Shown: piece by piece, positions 39,877-53,426 of the stretch
How the letters are laid out: each line of letters starts with the position of its first letter
How positions within the stretch are numbered: the stretch's first letter is position 1
From: Seriola aureovittata
Lineage: Eukaryota > Chordata > Actinopteri > Carangiformes > Carangidae
Length of the DNA stretch: 64,000 nt
Assembly: GCF_021018895.1 (NCBI RefSeq)
Contig: NC_079373.1
Coordinates: 4,715,501-4,779,500, forward strand
Direction: 5' to 3'
Notes under the pieces: model-generated
Told to the model about the DNA's origin: nothing
What the model saw: the letters and a program-made list of their open reading frames with translations, nothing else
Database searches by the model: none
Made by a program: the position numbers and the translations under genes

Positions 39877-42800
39877 ATTTTTTTTACCAAAATTGTACTG
39901 TTTTGCAAATGATATGGCTCATTTATTATACTATAACTATAACTATAACTTATATAACTTATAACTATAGGTGGTTTGTAATCACAAAGGAATCCTTGCA
40001 GAGTATTGAAATTTCTTCTTTTCTTTTTTCATTTTCAGTGTCTCAATCAATCTTTACAAAGTCACAGGTCAGTTTCCATGGAGTTCACTAAGGGAGACAG
40101 ATCGGGGCGTCTCTGCAGAACTGAGCGTAAATACTTATTTTTATTTATGTGCCTATTTTTCCACAGTTTGCACGATTAGAAATGTTGTTTTCAAAAACAA
40201 GATTTTCTATTGGCTTTCGAAGAGCCGTTATTCTTTCTTCGTTGTGAGGAGACAGTAGTTTTTATGTTACAAACAGTTCATGCTGTATACTCATCTACTG
40301 CATGAGAGCTCTACAAGTAATAGATTGGTGTTTTATTGCTAATTGACCACACACAGTTCCCCGTGTGGAAGACCAACCAAACCCTAAAGTGGGAGGGAGT
40401 TTGGAGGGAGCTGGGCTGTCTGGCTCGCACCGCCTCGTTCGCCGTCCGGGAGGAGAGTGGCCATTCTCTCAAGTCTTCACTTTCGGTATGTGTCTCTTGT
40501 TTTACATAGCATTTTTTATTTTGGCATTTGAAATGGTTGTGGAGTTTCACAAAGTCCTCTGTCATAAAATTCATGCCAAACCTGGTATTCAGTGCTGAAG
40601 TCCTGGTGTGAGGGGATTGTGAATGGTAGATTTGAATTATGTTGAATAGTGGCATAAAAACTGAATATCCAGTAAGAAACCGTGGTGTACACTGTAGCAT
40701 TATTTAGTTGTTGCTTGTGTGAATAGTTCCATTTTGTTTTTCAGCACGCTATGGTCATTGACACCAGAAATTCCTCCATCCTTCCCAGGAAAGGTGGCTT
40801 GTTTAAGATCCATCAGGTTTGTTGTTTACCACTAAGTCAGAGCTTTTTAAGATGCTGTATGAAAACAATATCACTGATGCTGTGGTTGTGTAGGAACTGG
40901 CTGGTTACACTGGGGGAGACGCTAGTTTCCTGAAGGAGGACTTTGAGATCCAGCTCAACAGATCGCTCTTCTGGGACTCAGTGAGTTTCTACATTTTCTG
41001 TTTCTGCCTTTTATCAAGTGATCTCATCTAACACAGTTTAAATTCAAGCTGTTTTAGCGAGCTAGAGTACAAGTAAAATTAGAGGATGTAGAAGTTTAGA
41101 TTATTTATGTGCAATAATTAAGTGATAAGTAAAGAATTCAGTTATAATAATATACCCAGGCTTTTGTGAGAATGGCCGGTTAAGCAGAAAAATGAACTAA
41201 ATGACAGAAACACTGGTGTCGTTCTTTAACAAGGCTTACAATTATTATATTAAAAAACAACTATTTCATCTACTTCTTTCGTTGGGTTGTTGTTTCTGTG
41301 ATTATGTACTTGAGTCAACTTTACTAAACCCTTTGACTTTCTCCTCCAGGTCCTTTCTGCGTCATTGTGGGGCGGTTTGCTCCTGCCCATTGGTGACAAG
41401 CCAACAAGCATAGCAGACAGGTACAGAAAGACAGTGCACCAGCCTATTGCCATTATCAACTACACCGGTCTTACCCTGTGGCCTCCACCTCGGACACAAT
41501 CGAGACAACTTGAGTCCCATTTTTTAAAATTTATATATTTGTTTCATTTTGGCAAATTGGCATCATTAAAAATATGCAGACTGACACATGGATGTACAGA
41601 GAGCTGTCATTGGGCTACTGTGATACTGAAGGAAACTCAAACACATGATCATTCTCAGGCGAGTTCTGGAGTTATAAAGAGCCTCTTTTCTTCTATGATT
41701 ATGTTGATTGTTTATTTGCGATGGATAACGGAGAATGTAGTGATGTCCTCAGACATTGTAAGTCTCACTGAATCTAAAAATATGTGTATGATGTCATGTG
41801 TTCAGATTTGACTTATGAGTCAGAAGAGTGTTTTGAGAAGATTTTTGCACAAGTTGTGGCTAACGCACGTGTGTGTACCTTAACTGTCTCCCATGAGCTG
41901 TGCATCACAGCCTCTGCTGTTGATACTGCTGACTTCATTTATATCAACAGGGCAAACTACACTGACTGACTTTAAGTTGTATTCAGCTCACCATCATGCG
42001 TTTATTCCTTTCACTTCACACTGTATTTTTGCGTCACATGTCATCGTCTGTAGGATTCTTATTGTATTTACAGAAAGCTCGTAACTGTATTGCACATTGT
42101 GTGTTTTGTGTGTCCTCCCAGGTTCTATCTAGGTGGCCCCACCAGTATCAGAGGATTCAGTATGTACAGTATGGGCCCACAGAGTGAAGGTGAGATACTA
42201 ACTTGGCTGAGCTGCTTGATAACCGGACTGAAGTTTGATGGTTAATTGAAAGCTTGTGTGCTGGTATTACTGGTATGGCAGGGGACTACCTGGGAGGAGA
42301 GGCTTACTGGGCTGGAGGCCTCCATCTCTACACCCCTCTACCCTTCAGACCAGGCAGGGGGGGGTTTGGTGACCTCTTCAGAACACACTTCTTCCTCAAT
42401 GCGGGAAACCTTTGTAACCTCAACTATGGTGAGTAATTTGAAACACATTGAGCATCAGTGCAGTGACAGTTAAAGGTTCACATTTTATGGAACAGAACTT
42501 GACATTAATGCCTGAATTTTATGAGGTAATTTGAATTTTTATCTTACTTGTAGTTAGCTGGTTCAGGTTTGGAATTTGGACTTGTTTTGTTTGCTCAAAT
42601 TACAGCGCAAATTACCGATACAGGTGTTTGCAGATATCTCCTGTCTGATTAAAGTAAATTGATTGTTTTCACTCAGGTGAGGGGCCACAAGCACATTTGA
42701 AGAAACTGGCAGAATGCATCCGTTGGTCATACGGACTGGGCATTGTGCTGCGTTTGGGAAACATTGCCAGGCTAGAGCTGAATTACTGCATTCCCATGGG

Positions 42801-43516
42801 AGTCCAGAGTGGAGACAGGTAGGTTAGCTATTTTTAGCTAGGATGATTTTTATATTTCTCAAATTAGATTTACTTTAAGGACATTAAAAGCATACTGGAT
42901 ATACTTGATGTCCAATAGCCTCCCTATAGACAAACACTGAAAAATTAATTAGAAAAGAAACGATTTGATCAAACAATCACGTTGAGTTTGCATGTAAAGA
43001 TGGGTTTCTCCTGCTCATTCAGTGTAAGTCACACATTTGTTTATATGTGTGAAATAAACTCAAGGGCTTATCAAGCCAAACATAGTAAATATTGAGCAAT
43101 GTCAAAATTTTCCATTTTAAAAATTAAATCAAATGTATTTCAAAAAATATTTTTTTAGAAATACATTTATTTATTTTATTTATAAATAAATCTGTTTTAA
43201 AGAATTATGGAATAATTAAAGAATAATTAAAAATTTAAATTTAGCTCTATTTTATTCAAATGATTTGCTCTTGTTAGCAAATCATTTGAATAAAACAAGC
43301 TTTTTTCTGTATAATCATGTGATAACATTTCATGCACATGGTGAGAGCATTCTTTTAAGAGACTTATGAACCCCACTGTATGTCCTACATCTGTTTGACG
43401 TGCACCAACAATAATCTGATTCTTGTTTTGAGTGAGATTGATTTCAGATGATTTTCTCCTCTCCTTGCAGGATATGTGATGGTGTTCAGTTTGGAGCAGG
43501 AATCAGGTTCCTGTGA
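37316..43516 (+). CDS. samm50: Sorting and assembly machinery component 50 (Sam50)
   Basis: Outer mitochondrial membrane Omp85-family protein that inserts beta-barrel proteins and anchors the MIB/MICOS bridge. Fifteen GT-AG exons: 37316-37336, 38378-38488, 38592-38693, 38795-38882, 39049-39155, 39248-39378, 40039-40126, 40357-40485, 40745-40816, 40894-40980, 41350-41420, 42122-42189, 42282-42428, 42677-42818, 43471-43516. They sum to 469 aa, the length of human SAMM50. A short acidic N-terminus precedes the POTRA domain (about residues 45-125, beginning [20 protein letters not shown]). The rest is a 16-strand barrel with the conserved loop-6 motif SIRGF (344-348) and a C-terminal beta-signal (QFGAGIRFL) ending at the stop. 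No missing motif. AATAAA at 43633-43638. Confidence 0.97.
37664..38110 (-). repeat. Dispersed MITE-like repeat, copy 3 of 3
   Basis: In samm50 intron 1. Ends CTTTCCACCACTG at 38098-38110; interior GAGTACTCATTATACAGAATG is the reverse complement (with changes) of the interior of the family. Same family as 24090-24562, opposite orientation. Confidence 0.6.
39837..39876. repeat. (TA)n microsatellite in samm50 intron 6
   Basis: About 40 bases of TA with one CA interruption, followed by a short run of ATAACT repeats (39935-39970). Confidence 0.9.
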
Positions 43517-44504
43517 AACCACATCTGTTGGATCCGGCGCTTCCTTGTACTTCACCTTTAATTGTATGCCAGAAACATTTTACTGGAAGGGAAAATTGCT
43601 TGTACAGAACTGTTGTTGCAACTTATTGGTTCAATAAAAGTGTTTGCATTGACTTTCCTTTTTGATGTATCTTTTCTTATCACATCCTGTCAAAGGACAA
43701 ATTCTGTACTCCTAGCCAGATTTAACTCTCTGTCACATTGCTCTGTAGAACAAAGAATATGTCAAGTGAAGGTGAAAAAAATTTGTAAATAGACTGAACC
43801 TGACTCTGCCACAAGATGGAAAAAAAGTAATCAATGATATAAAATCAAAAGACATTAGTGAACTCTGTGTCTGCTGAGTTTAGAGAATGATCTTATTCTA
43901 TGCAAAATCAATACCTGTAAATTTGTCATGCAGGCATATAGACATGCAGCAATGTGCAAATGTTTTAAGCACTTTAGATGTTTAAATTTAGCCTTCATGC
44001 AATGCCATCAAGGTGTCTGATTAGTCCAGATCCAGTCATAAAGAACTATCACCTCATCTCTCATTGAAAGATAGATTGATAAATACATTAAAAACAGGTA
44101 TAAAAAGCACAGCAGCAAGTGTTACCAAGGTAGTGCCAATGTCAAAGCATATGAGCAACACTGCTGTTGCTGGGAGATGTATAGCTGTACAACTGTAATT
44201 GTGATGTCAGAATGACAAAATGAGCTTTCACATTTTCATGCTTTACAACTAAGCTTTGGGTGGGCAAAGAGAAACTACACTTTCAACAGATGAACATGTA
44301 AACAGCCTTCTGGTGTCAAAGTCTGAACATATATCATTGTATTTGGTGAAGGTCAAACATCAAAGAGAAGCACAAAACACATTTCTGAGTGGAGGGGACT
44401 CTGAATATGGCGCATAAATAAAGTAAACTGGGTTCTTCTGTCCATGCAAGCCTTGTTCCTGCATCTGTTTACATGTGACTCCTGCAGAAAGTGAGTGGAT
44501 TTAC
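43517..44504. other. samm50 3' UTR and samm50-api5 spacer
   Basis: Poly(A) signal AATAAA at 43633-43638, 117 bases after the stop. The remaining AT-rich 850 bases hold nothing I can identify. Confidence 0.5.
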
Positions 44505-44831
44505 TGCGCACCACTTCTGCGCATACTAGTGTCACATGTGGTCAGACTCTGCATGCGATTCGCCAATGTCGCTCATGCGCTGTCCTCATTGTTCCGTAGC
44601 ATATTAGCCTTGGGAACATTGCTGGAACACCGACGGTGGGGGGTGTTCATTCACGGGCTTCTCGAAATTTCATCTCCCCGTCCCCTTTCCGCAGAACATA
44701 TTCACTGGTACTACATCGTCGGTTTCGTTACGGTGACCTAAAAGCGGAGAAAAAGTGAACCGAGAGGTGTTTTCATCTGCGGTTTAATCGGCGGTCTTAT
44801 CTGTGAGCGGCAGTTACCCGGACGCACGCTG
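44505..44831 (+). promoter_or_regulatory. CpG-rich promoter and 5' UTR of api5
   Basis: Sharp change to GC/CpG-rich sequence with several GCGCA/TGCGC words (44506, 44520, 44550, 44576), resembling NRF1 half-sites, and CGCCAATG (CCAAT box, about 44561). No TATA box. The api5 start codon follows at 44832. Confidence 0.55.
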
Positions 44832-47800
44832 ATGGCGGTCACTATCGAGGATCTCTACCGTAATTACGGGATCCTTGCTGACGCTAAGGACAACCTAAGC
44901 CAGGTAGATAAACCTCAAAATGTTCCCTTTTAAATACCGTCGAGTCGATAGTGTTGTTACTTTTCCACAGGACCTTGTTTTTCTCACATTGTTGATAACT
45001 TTGTTGACTTACATAACATTGTTATGTGCGTGCTAGGCTAATTGTAGCTAACGTAGTGACCGGGCTAATGTTAACAGCCTCGCCGTGGCGACCCTTAAGA
45101 TACTCGGTAGTAACTTGACCATGGATATCCATTATATTTATGTCATCCAGGTGGTCATTTACTCATTCGAGGATTGTTGGTTCAAGCAATGACTTCCTGC
45201 AGGTTGATTGGAACTTTTTCCACTCTTGTCATCAGTTTTAAGTTGTAAAGCACATAGTTGAAGTTTACAGGGTAGTGAACTGGCGGGTTTTGGTCTGTTG
45301 TGTTAGTCGAGCACCAATTGTGCCTCTGAGTGAATCAAACGTGCACACAGTTGGCAGTTTATTAGGTACACCAAGCTCAAACTAATAGAGTCAAATACAA
45401 CAGTCCTGCAATAAATCTTCCCTTCTGGATTTAGGACGTAGTTTGTGGTGCTGTTGTATTGTATTCCTTAATATAGACAGGTGTTTCTATCATTTTGTCC
45501 ACCACATTTATTTGATGAGGGTAAGCTAAATAACAGAAACGCCTCTATAATAATTACAGTTCAAAACCAAGGGGTTGCTGCGCTCAGTAAAGTAAACCTA
45601 GTTGTACTACATGTGTATTTTGGCAAATCGGATTCCATCAGTTGCTTTATGTTTTGTTTCTTCGGTTGATAAAAAAGTATCTTGTGCTTGACATGACCGA
45701 GTCTTCATGCATACCAGAAGCTTAAATGCTCTACCTCTATTGTCCTTTGAGATATCTTGTTTTAAATGAGTAAAAAGGTTTCATGGAGTACAGCTATTTA
45801 ATGAAGCATTTCCATATTGTTAGGGGACTCATCAGAGACAGAAGACAGAAAGCTCCAGAAAATGCTCAGTCCTACATTGATTACAGTGCAACATCAGTGT
45901 CTATTGTCCCTGTTAAAGCAGGGATAAATGTGATGACACCACCAGAGTTATTTCCTCAGATTTGAGAAAGCTTCCTTCAGAATCACACAGGATATGGCAC
46001 GACTGTTTTATAGGGTGAGGCATATACCCCATGGTTTCTAAACTGAGCTTCTGAAAGTCAAAAGTCTGTAAAATATTTTTAGTGCCCCTGACCATTCTGC
46101 CCTCGAACAGGCTAGTTTCAGAGCATTCCTACCTCACTGTAGTGACCATGCAAACACACAGGGGTTTCTACACAACCAGGTGAACTGGTAACACCCAGGT
46201 ACATTCAATGTCCAAAGCTAACACCCACTGTTGAGAGGTTCTGTTGTATGCACTCATTCAGGAGAGTGCAATAGGACGGTGAGCTTTTGACCAAAGTCAC
46301 CCCAATCTAGAACTCATGCCATATTATAATGTGTGGTTCACCACTGTCATATATATCTTGCACATGCTAATGGATGTTCTCTCTCTTCTTTTTTTTTTTA
46401 CTCTGCAGCACAAAGATGCCTACCAAGTAATCCTGGATGGTGTAAAGGGAGGCCCCAAGGAGAAGCGTCTGGCAGCACAGTTTATTCCCAAGTTCTTCAG
46501 CAGCTTTCCGGAGCTGGCCGATGCAGCCATTAATGCTCAACTTGATCTTTGTGAAGATGAAGATGTGTCGGTGAGTATAAAAAGACACAGGTGTGCATGG
46601 GTACCTACTAGAATTGGTAGTAGGTGCAGAGATTGTCTTGTTTATTAAGTAGTCCTTGAGTTAAATTGCAGGTTCTATATGTTCCTAGGTTAATTTTATT
46701 CTATCATAACAACCCTGTCTTGTCTATGTGCACTTGTCTTTGTCCAGATTCGGCGGCAGGCCATCAAGGAGCTCCCACGGTTTGCAACTGGAGAGAACAT
46801 CCTCAGAGTTGCCGATATTCTCACCCAGCTCCTTCAGACAGGTATTGGATGCCTAACGAAAAACACTTTGGGGCTGCAACTAACGATTATTTTCTTTACC
46901 AATTAATTTGTTGATTATTTTTGTGATTAATCAATTCATTTTTCATCTTGATTTTGACGTGATTCTGTGCTAATATTTAATACTCCAATATTGACAAGGG
47001 CTGGATGTTGGCTCCGATCTCCCGATACATTTTCAATTCACAAAGTCCAGAATCGATTAATTTTTATTCAATTCTTGATAAGTCAGTTGCATTAGACAAA
47101 AACCAATGTTGGGTAAAGTGTCTCTTATCCTGGGAACTTCAATTTCTTTTACATTCAACAAGTGATCAACTCTGTTGAACCTTGAATATAAGAATGTGTA
47201 AAGTGCAATCCACATTTTTTTGTGCTTTCAGATGATACTGCAGAATTCAACCAAGTGAACGCAGCGCTAATTTCTATCTTCAAGATAGATGCTAAGGGTA
47301 AGTGCTGCTTCCCCCTATTGTTGAGCTAAATATGGCTACTGTATACTTGTCACATATTCAGCCTAGTTAAGAGCTGTAGTGAAAAAGGTTGTTTGTCCTC
47401 CTTCTCTGTGGGGTAATTCTAACTCCAGATTGAGATTACTTTCTGCTTGTTGAGAAGACTTGTTGTAACCTGTATTATCTTGTTAAAGGCTGTATCATGG
47501 GTCATGTGAAATGAACAATGTGGTTAGGCCCCTTTTTATTTATATTTCTGTTTTTAAGTAACTGCCCACAGGACATTCCTTTGTACAGATACCTGTGTGA
47601 TTTGCTGTGTGAACTAACTGCTTCATTATTCATCCATCACAGCCAGTAGATCTGAAGTAGTTTGGTCATTTCCAAAATGAAATAATCATAATATTTGGAC
47701 TGTGTCTAGAATATCAAGTAGCCCTGTAAGTCATCAGGGTTTCTCAGTCTACTGAAACTGATGTTTGGGTTGTACTGTTTTGTAAACATGTGATATCATC

Positions 47801-50800
47801 TTGCTGTGTGTTTTAATGATCATTATGTCCCTCGTTCAGATTGGGGTTGGGGTCAGTTGAGTTTGTAATCATTCACTTGCACTGACACAATCCCGTCCGC
47901 TGATGTCGTTTGTGGCCCAGGTACACTCGGAGGCCTCTTCTCTCAGATCCTGCAGGGCGAGGACATAGTGCGGGAAAGGGCTATCAAGTTTCTGTCAACC
48001 AAACTGAAGACCCTGCCAGAGGACGTCACGACGAAGGAGGTGGAGGAGTACGTCTTTGCAGAGACAAAGAAGGTTAGCATATAATGTAGAATTGATTAGT
48101 AATCTTTGGTCATTGATGAATGTTCTTTTTCTGTGTCAGTCTGAATGTAGCACATGTCATTTACATCCAACTGCATCACACCATATGGTGCACTGGAATC
48201 AGGATGTGTTAAGATGACCACAGACCAGTGCTGATTGTTTTGGCTGTGGCTTGTCATTTTGCTGATTTCTCCATGTAGGTGTAGTCTGAATATTGGCTTT
48301 TGAATTTGTGGGTTCATAACCACTCTATAATACATACAATAGATCTGATTTAAAGGCCATGGATTGGGTTGTTGTTTAAAAAAAATGCTTAACTTGCTAC
48401 TTTGGCTGAAACTTGGCCGACTTGTTGCTTCCTTGCGTGGAAAACAAATTTGTCCAGTTTTTATATTGACACTTTTAGAGCGAGTTCAAATAGTAATGTA
48501 GCATCCGGTCTTGACAAAGACACGTGTTGATAAAGAGCTTCTTGTCTTTAATTTGCTGCCTGTCTCAGGTGCTGGAGGATGTGACAGGAGAAGAGTTTGT
48601 GCTGTTGATGCGTGTGGTGTCAGGCCTGCGGGTGCTGCAGACGGTGCACGGCCGGCAGCAGCTGGTGGAGCTGGTGGTGGAGCAGGCTTTCCTGGAGCAG
48701 GCCCTAAACCCGGCCGACCCCGACACCGTTGACCGCCTGCTGCAGTGCACACGCCAGGCCCTGCCCCTGTTCTCTGTGAGTGGAACCAACACACACTTTA
48801 CATCAACCAAGTTCACTTATCAAACATGTAATAAAAGCTGGTTTTAGTCTGTATCCCTGTTATTTTATTATGTAATTATTTTTTTTGCGCAAACTTGAGT
48901 GCAAAAATATTTTTAATAATGGGATTTTTAAATTTGTTAGTATTAAAACAAAGTAAGTAAGTAAGTACATATTTCAGTGAATCTTTTTAAACCACTGCTG
49001 GATACATTTTGGGAAAAAAAATGATTGGTCTCATAGAATCCCAGGTAGCTTCTTAAAAACATAAAAATTCATATATTCAAACACATGATAAACATGTACA
49101 TATTAATACAATTAGTCATGGTTTGCTGTATTTTAAGTATGAATTAATCATAGTTTCTCTTTTCTTGTAGAAAAACGTCCATTCCACACGTTTTGTAACG
49201 TACTTCTGTGAACACGTGCTGCCAAACCTCAGCACCCTGACAAGTCCTGTGGCTGAGCTGGACATTCAGTTGGAGGTGAGTTCTTCTTTGCTGTCAAAGT
49301 GTAAATCAGCATTTAATTTTTTTTTTTTTTTTTTCAATATTCATTGGTGCCTCCTGGATTGACATTATATGGTTTCTGCACTATGGTGGAATTAGCCAGT
49401 TCAGAGTATTTCTTGACTGTCATTAGTGCATGTAGTGTTGTGGGGTCGTCAAATAAATTTTATTTATATATCACAAATTTGCCTCAAGGGGCTTTACAAT
49501 CTTAATAGCATATAACCCCCTCTGTCCTTAGACTTTGGATTTGGATAATGAGGAACTCCCTAAAAAAACTTGAACAAGTGATCCCTTTTTAAGGATAGAC
49601 ACACATGCAATATATGTCATATTTACAGTAGACCAACATTGTAAAATTGTATGCATGTACAACCAGGATGACAAAATTATAGATAGATTGCAGAACGTAT
49701 ATTAGAAGTCTAATCAAAAGGTAGACATGTAAATGCCCTCGGTCCGGAAGTGAGTTTAAAATGTAGTGTTGGTGATTTCATGTCATCATATCATATCCTG
49801 TTGACACTTGAGTTTTTATCTATGTTAGATCATCATAACATCTTATCTGTTAACTATAGCTACGTACTGGCAACACTTTGCTTTAAGTTCTAGTATAAAA
49901 ACATTTATTAAATGGTTTATTACATCACACACTATGATGCAGCTGTGAGCAGATATAAAGAAATTTTAAGTGTTTATTGATATGTCAGCATAGTATTTGT
50001 CAGCAAGTATAATCTTTCTTGTGGAAACATATTTTGTATTATAACAAAATATAACATATATTGTCATTCATTTTCTGTTGATATCCCAGTCTTACCTCAT
50101 GGGTGCCCAATGGAGGAAGTATAGTGTTGACAAATGCAGTTAATAAACACTTCAATCTGGGTGTTACACACTACATTATAGTTTATGAACCATTTATTCA
50201 ATGTTTATATGCTGTTTTTTAAACCCTAAATACAGGCGCTTAGAGTAGTTTTGCCAATTTATTTTATTTGTTAATGACCACAAACCAAATTTCCTGATGA
50301 ATCCCAGCTGCCTCTTGTCAGGTTGCAGCTTTAAAGTTTTGTTGCATTTCTGCGCAGTTCCACTCTAAAAACGTATGTTTTTAACTGAGAGGGCTTAATC
50401 AGTGTTGCAGTTTACAAGCCAGTGTGTCTATTAGACCAAAAAAAGTAGTTACCTGACCTGTATTTATTAAGCCTGAAACAGCACTTCCATTCCTGAGAGT
50501 CCTGACAAATATGGCCACTGGTGTGAGGTCGATACTCCTAATGTCTGACATTTGGTGAGCGGTTGTAGTAGTAAACAGAGTCAGCGTGGCAGCCACCTGT
50601 CAGAGGTGTCAGCCAACTGCATGTTGTTAATGGGTCATTAGTCTGCACCACGCAACACTGTTTCTCATTAGCAATGCACATTACACTGTGTCTGTGTGTA
50701 TCTGTGTGTGTAGGTGCTGAAGCTGCTGGCTGAGATGAGTCCGTTCTGTGGAGACATGGAGAAGCTGGAGGCCAACCTCAACATGCTGTTTACCAAGCTG

Positions 50801-53426
50801 CTGGTGAGAACGGACTGTCCTGTTGTCGTTGGACGTTTAGGAATACAAGTGGAAATGCATTTAAAAATCAAAATACACAAAGAACACACTGGCAGTTTTC
50901 CCCCTCTGATCCATCCTGAGATTTCCTGCTCTTTCTTAGCATCACCTTGTTTTACATTCACATTGTTTCATGCACGCGTCTGCGATACTGTTGATGATGA
51001 CTGGTTCAATTTAGTTTCTGCTGTTGTCCCCTGGCCAGCTGAGGATTCATTTAAATCAGAGGATACTTTCATGGTTGTTGTTGGGACCTTCGGGAGCATA
51101 ACCTTTTTAATTTCCTTATCAAACAGGTGATGGTAATAAACTTTAAATAGTTGCCCTAATAGTAATTATTAGTAATAATAAAGAACAAGATTAAAGTTTT
51201 TTCTTTCTTTCTTTTCTGATTTATTCATTCATATATGGTGGCCCATCATTCCTGAAGCATGCCAATCCTTTCTGTGAATGCTGTATTTTATTTTTTAGAT
51301 TTTTGTCGAATGTGCATTGTAGAAGTAGCTCCAGTGCAGGATCCACACTAATTGGAAAACCCAGTAGATAAAAGAATAATCCCATATATCCTTTTGTTCT
51401 GGTAAACCTTCATGTTCTGAGCTTTTTGTCACTAAAGTTAAAACAAAAAGGTTCCCATCATGATTGTTCATGTTTTCTTCATGTGTAGGAGTTTATGCCG
51501 CTGCCACCAGAGGAGGTGGAAAATGGAGAGAATTCGACGAGCGAAGAGCCCAAACTGCAGTTCAGCTACGTAGAGTGCCTCCTCTTCGGCTTCCACCAGC
51601 TCGGCAAGAAACTGCCAGACTTCCTCCTCGACAAGGTGGATGCTGAGCGCCTCAAAGACTTCAAGATCAGGTGAGGGAGTGACAAGCAAACAAAGTCTCA
51701 GAGTACATTAAACTGAATTAATAAGCTCATAAGAACTCGCAACGTTCGATTGTTTAGTACGCATTGGTTGACTCTCGACTTTTTACTTTAAATCGACTGT
51801 TCTCCGTATTTCAGGTTACAATACTTTGCCAGAGGCCTCCAGGTTTACATCAGACAGCTGCGAGTCGCACTGCAAGGCAAGACAGGAGATGCTCTGAAGA
51901 CAGAAGAGGTAACATCCACCGTCACTTTACATGAAACTGCTCGTAGAAACTTGATTACTCATTGATTACAGTCAACAAAAATGTTCCATGTGCTGGAAGT
52001 CCTGTTGTAAAATATCAGTCTGACTTTTCTTTTGTGTGTAACTAGAACAAGATCAAGGTGGTGGCCCTGAAGATCACAAACAACATCAACGTCCTCATCA
52101 AGGTAAGGTGTTTGCCAACTAAAAATACCTCCCTACCCCTACCCACAATGTCGTGCATTACAGTCCTGCATTAAATACTGACATACTTAAAATGTTCACT
52201 CTAATCTGGGCTACTTTCTCGGTTGTGTGTACGTATTGACTCAAGTCTGTGGCAGGTTTTCAGGCTGTACTTTGTATCTTGTGTGAAACTGCATGATATT
52301 AAAGTGTTTCTAATGTTCTGTTTACTTCATTTATGTGTATGTAGATATCAGGAACACCCCACAGTTGTAGTGCAATCCAGTGTACCAAGTTAAACCAGCA
52401 CCTTTCTGACATTGTCAACTCAAACTGACAATTGTATTTGTAGTGAGGACTGTTACATTAGATTGCATTATAACATAATTTGTTTCTATTTTTCTCATCA
52501 CTTGGTGTATGAGGAGAGCACAAAGTGGACTGTATTATAACCAATAGCTTTTTTTTATTTTTTTATTGTGTCTTTAAACTTTACTGTCTTTACAGGATCT
52601 CTTCCACAACCCTCCGTCATACAAGAGCACAGTCACTCTGTCCTGGAAACCTGTCCAGAAGACAGAGGCAGTAGCGTAAGTCTGCCCTCAGGCGATACAC
52701 ACACTTTTGATTGAGCCATTCGCGCGGCAGCTGAGTGTCCTTGTTGCCCCGTAACATCTTCGCTCACTTTTCCTGTGTGTCATTAGGCCGAAGCGTCCGT
52801 CAGGTGAGGAGATGGGCTCTGGTGGCAGCACAAAAAAACCGATCTCTCCTCTGCCCCGGAGGGATGCACGGCAAATCTACAACCCCCCCAGCGGCAAGTA
52901 CAGCGCCTCCATTGGCAATTTTAACTATGGTGAGGAGCACATGGTGGCATGGTTTTTCCTATTTATTTAGTAGTTTTGTATTTATTTTAACACTTTTGTG
53001 CAGCATGACCATCTTTATTTAATACTGCACTCTGGTTTATTTGACTCTTATTATTTTCCTACTCAACATCACTCACATCAAACATATTTAAGGGGAACAC
53101 TGCACTATTACACTGTTTGTCCACCAGAGAGCACTAGCATGTTTATTTTTAATCTGTGAAGGATCCTGCTCAGTACAGATTCTTTAATGTAAGGGATTAT
53201 CATAAAAATGTTTGTTTAAAAGAAATGAGTTTTAGTTGACATTTTATCCAGTTGCTTTTTTAAGTCTTGGTATTGTCCCCAAGCTTCCAGTATTGGTAGC
53301 CCCCAGTTATGATATGTCCATACTGACCTGTTTATTTTGTTGCCTCTAGAACGCGGCGGCTTCAGGGGCGGCCGTGGACGAGGCTTCGGAGCCAGAGGCA
53401 ACAGGAGCCGAGGCCGAATCTACTGA
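44832..53426 (+). CDS. api5: Apoptosis inhibitor 5 (AAC-11)
   Basis: Nuclear all-helical HEAT/ARM-repeat scaffold that suppresses apoptosis after growth-factor loss and binds ACIN1, FGF2 and other partners (family knowledge). Fourteen exons: 44832-44903, 46409-46570, 46748-46841, 47232-47297, 47921-48072, 48569-48775, 49171-49275, 50714-50803, 51489-51670, 51815-51908, 52046-52102, 52596-52675, 52787-52929, 53350-53426; 526 aa (human 524). Landmarks in order: N-terminal TIEDLYRNYGILADAKDNL, an LxxLL motif (LTQLL, 103-107), the ARM half with LLFGFHQLGKKLPDFLLDK, a bipartite-type nuclear localisation signal starting PKRPSGEEM (455 on) with TKKP, and a Gly/Arg-rich tail (GGFRGGRGRGFGARGNR) ending RGRIY. 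Intron 1 is the longest (1.5 kb) and carries a repeat. Confidence 0.97.
45356..45590 (+). repeat. Dispersed repeat starting TTTATTAGGTACACC, api5 intron 1
   Basis: The left end is the reverse complement of the fragment at 21228-21262, and the body is related to 34507-34625. I recognise it as a common fish interspersed repeat; family not named. Confidence 0.6.
46871..46962 (+). repeat. Fragment of dispersed repeat GGGCTGCAACTAACGATTATT
   Basis: In api5 intron 3. Shows the terminal GGCTGCAACTAACGATTA followed by clustered ATTAAT/GATTA words, the hallmark of the family seen complete at 29568-29937. Confidence 0.6.
49452..49590 (+). repeat. Dispersed repeat with CCTCAAGGGGCTTTACAATC
   Basis: In api5 intron 7. 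Begins AATAAATTTTATTTATATA and ends around GGAACTCCCTAAAAAAACTT; this ordered set of words marks a common fish repeat, recognised from memory. Confidence 0.55.
49861..50225. repeat. Dispersed repeat related to 33045-33120
   Basis: The segment ACTACATTATAGTTTATGAA...ATTTATTCAATGTTTATA (50170-50212) matches 33055-33100 with few changes. The left part begins GGCAACACTTTGCTTTAAG and has several AATGGTTTAT/TTTATTAA words, suggesting a single short element. Confidence 0.5.

Noticed and set aside
48486..48816. Two minus-strand frames rich in Pro/Ala and Thr/Ser
   Set aside because: Antisense shadows of api5 exon 6, which has strong protein similarity and correct splice sites.
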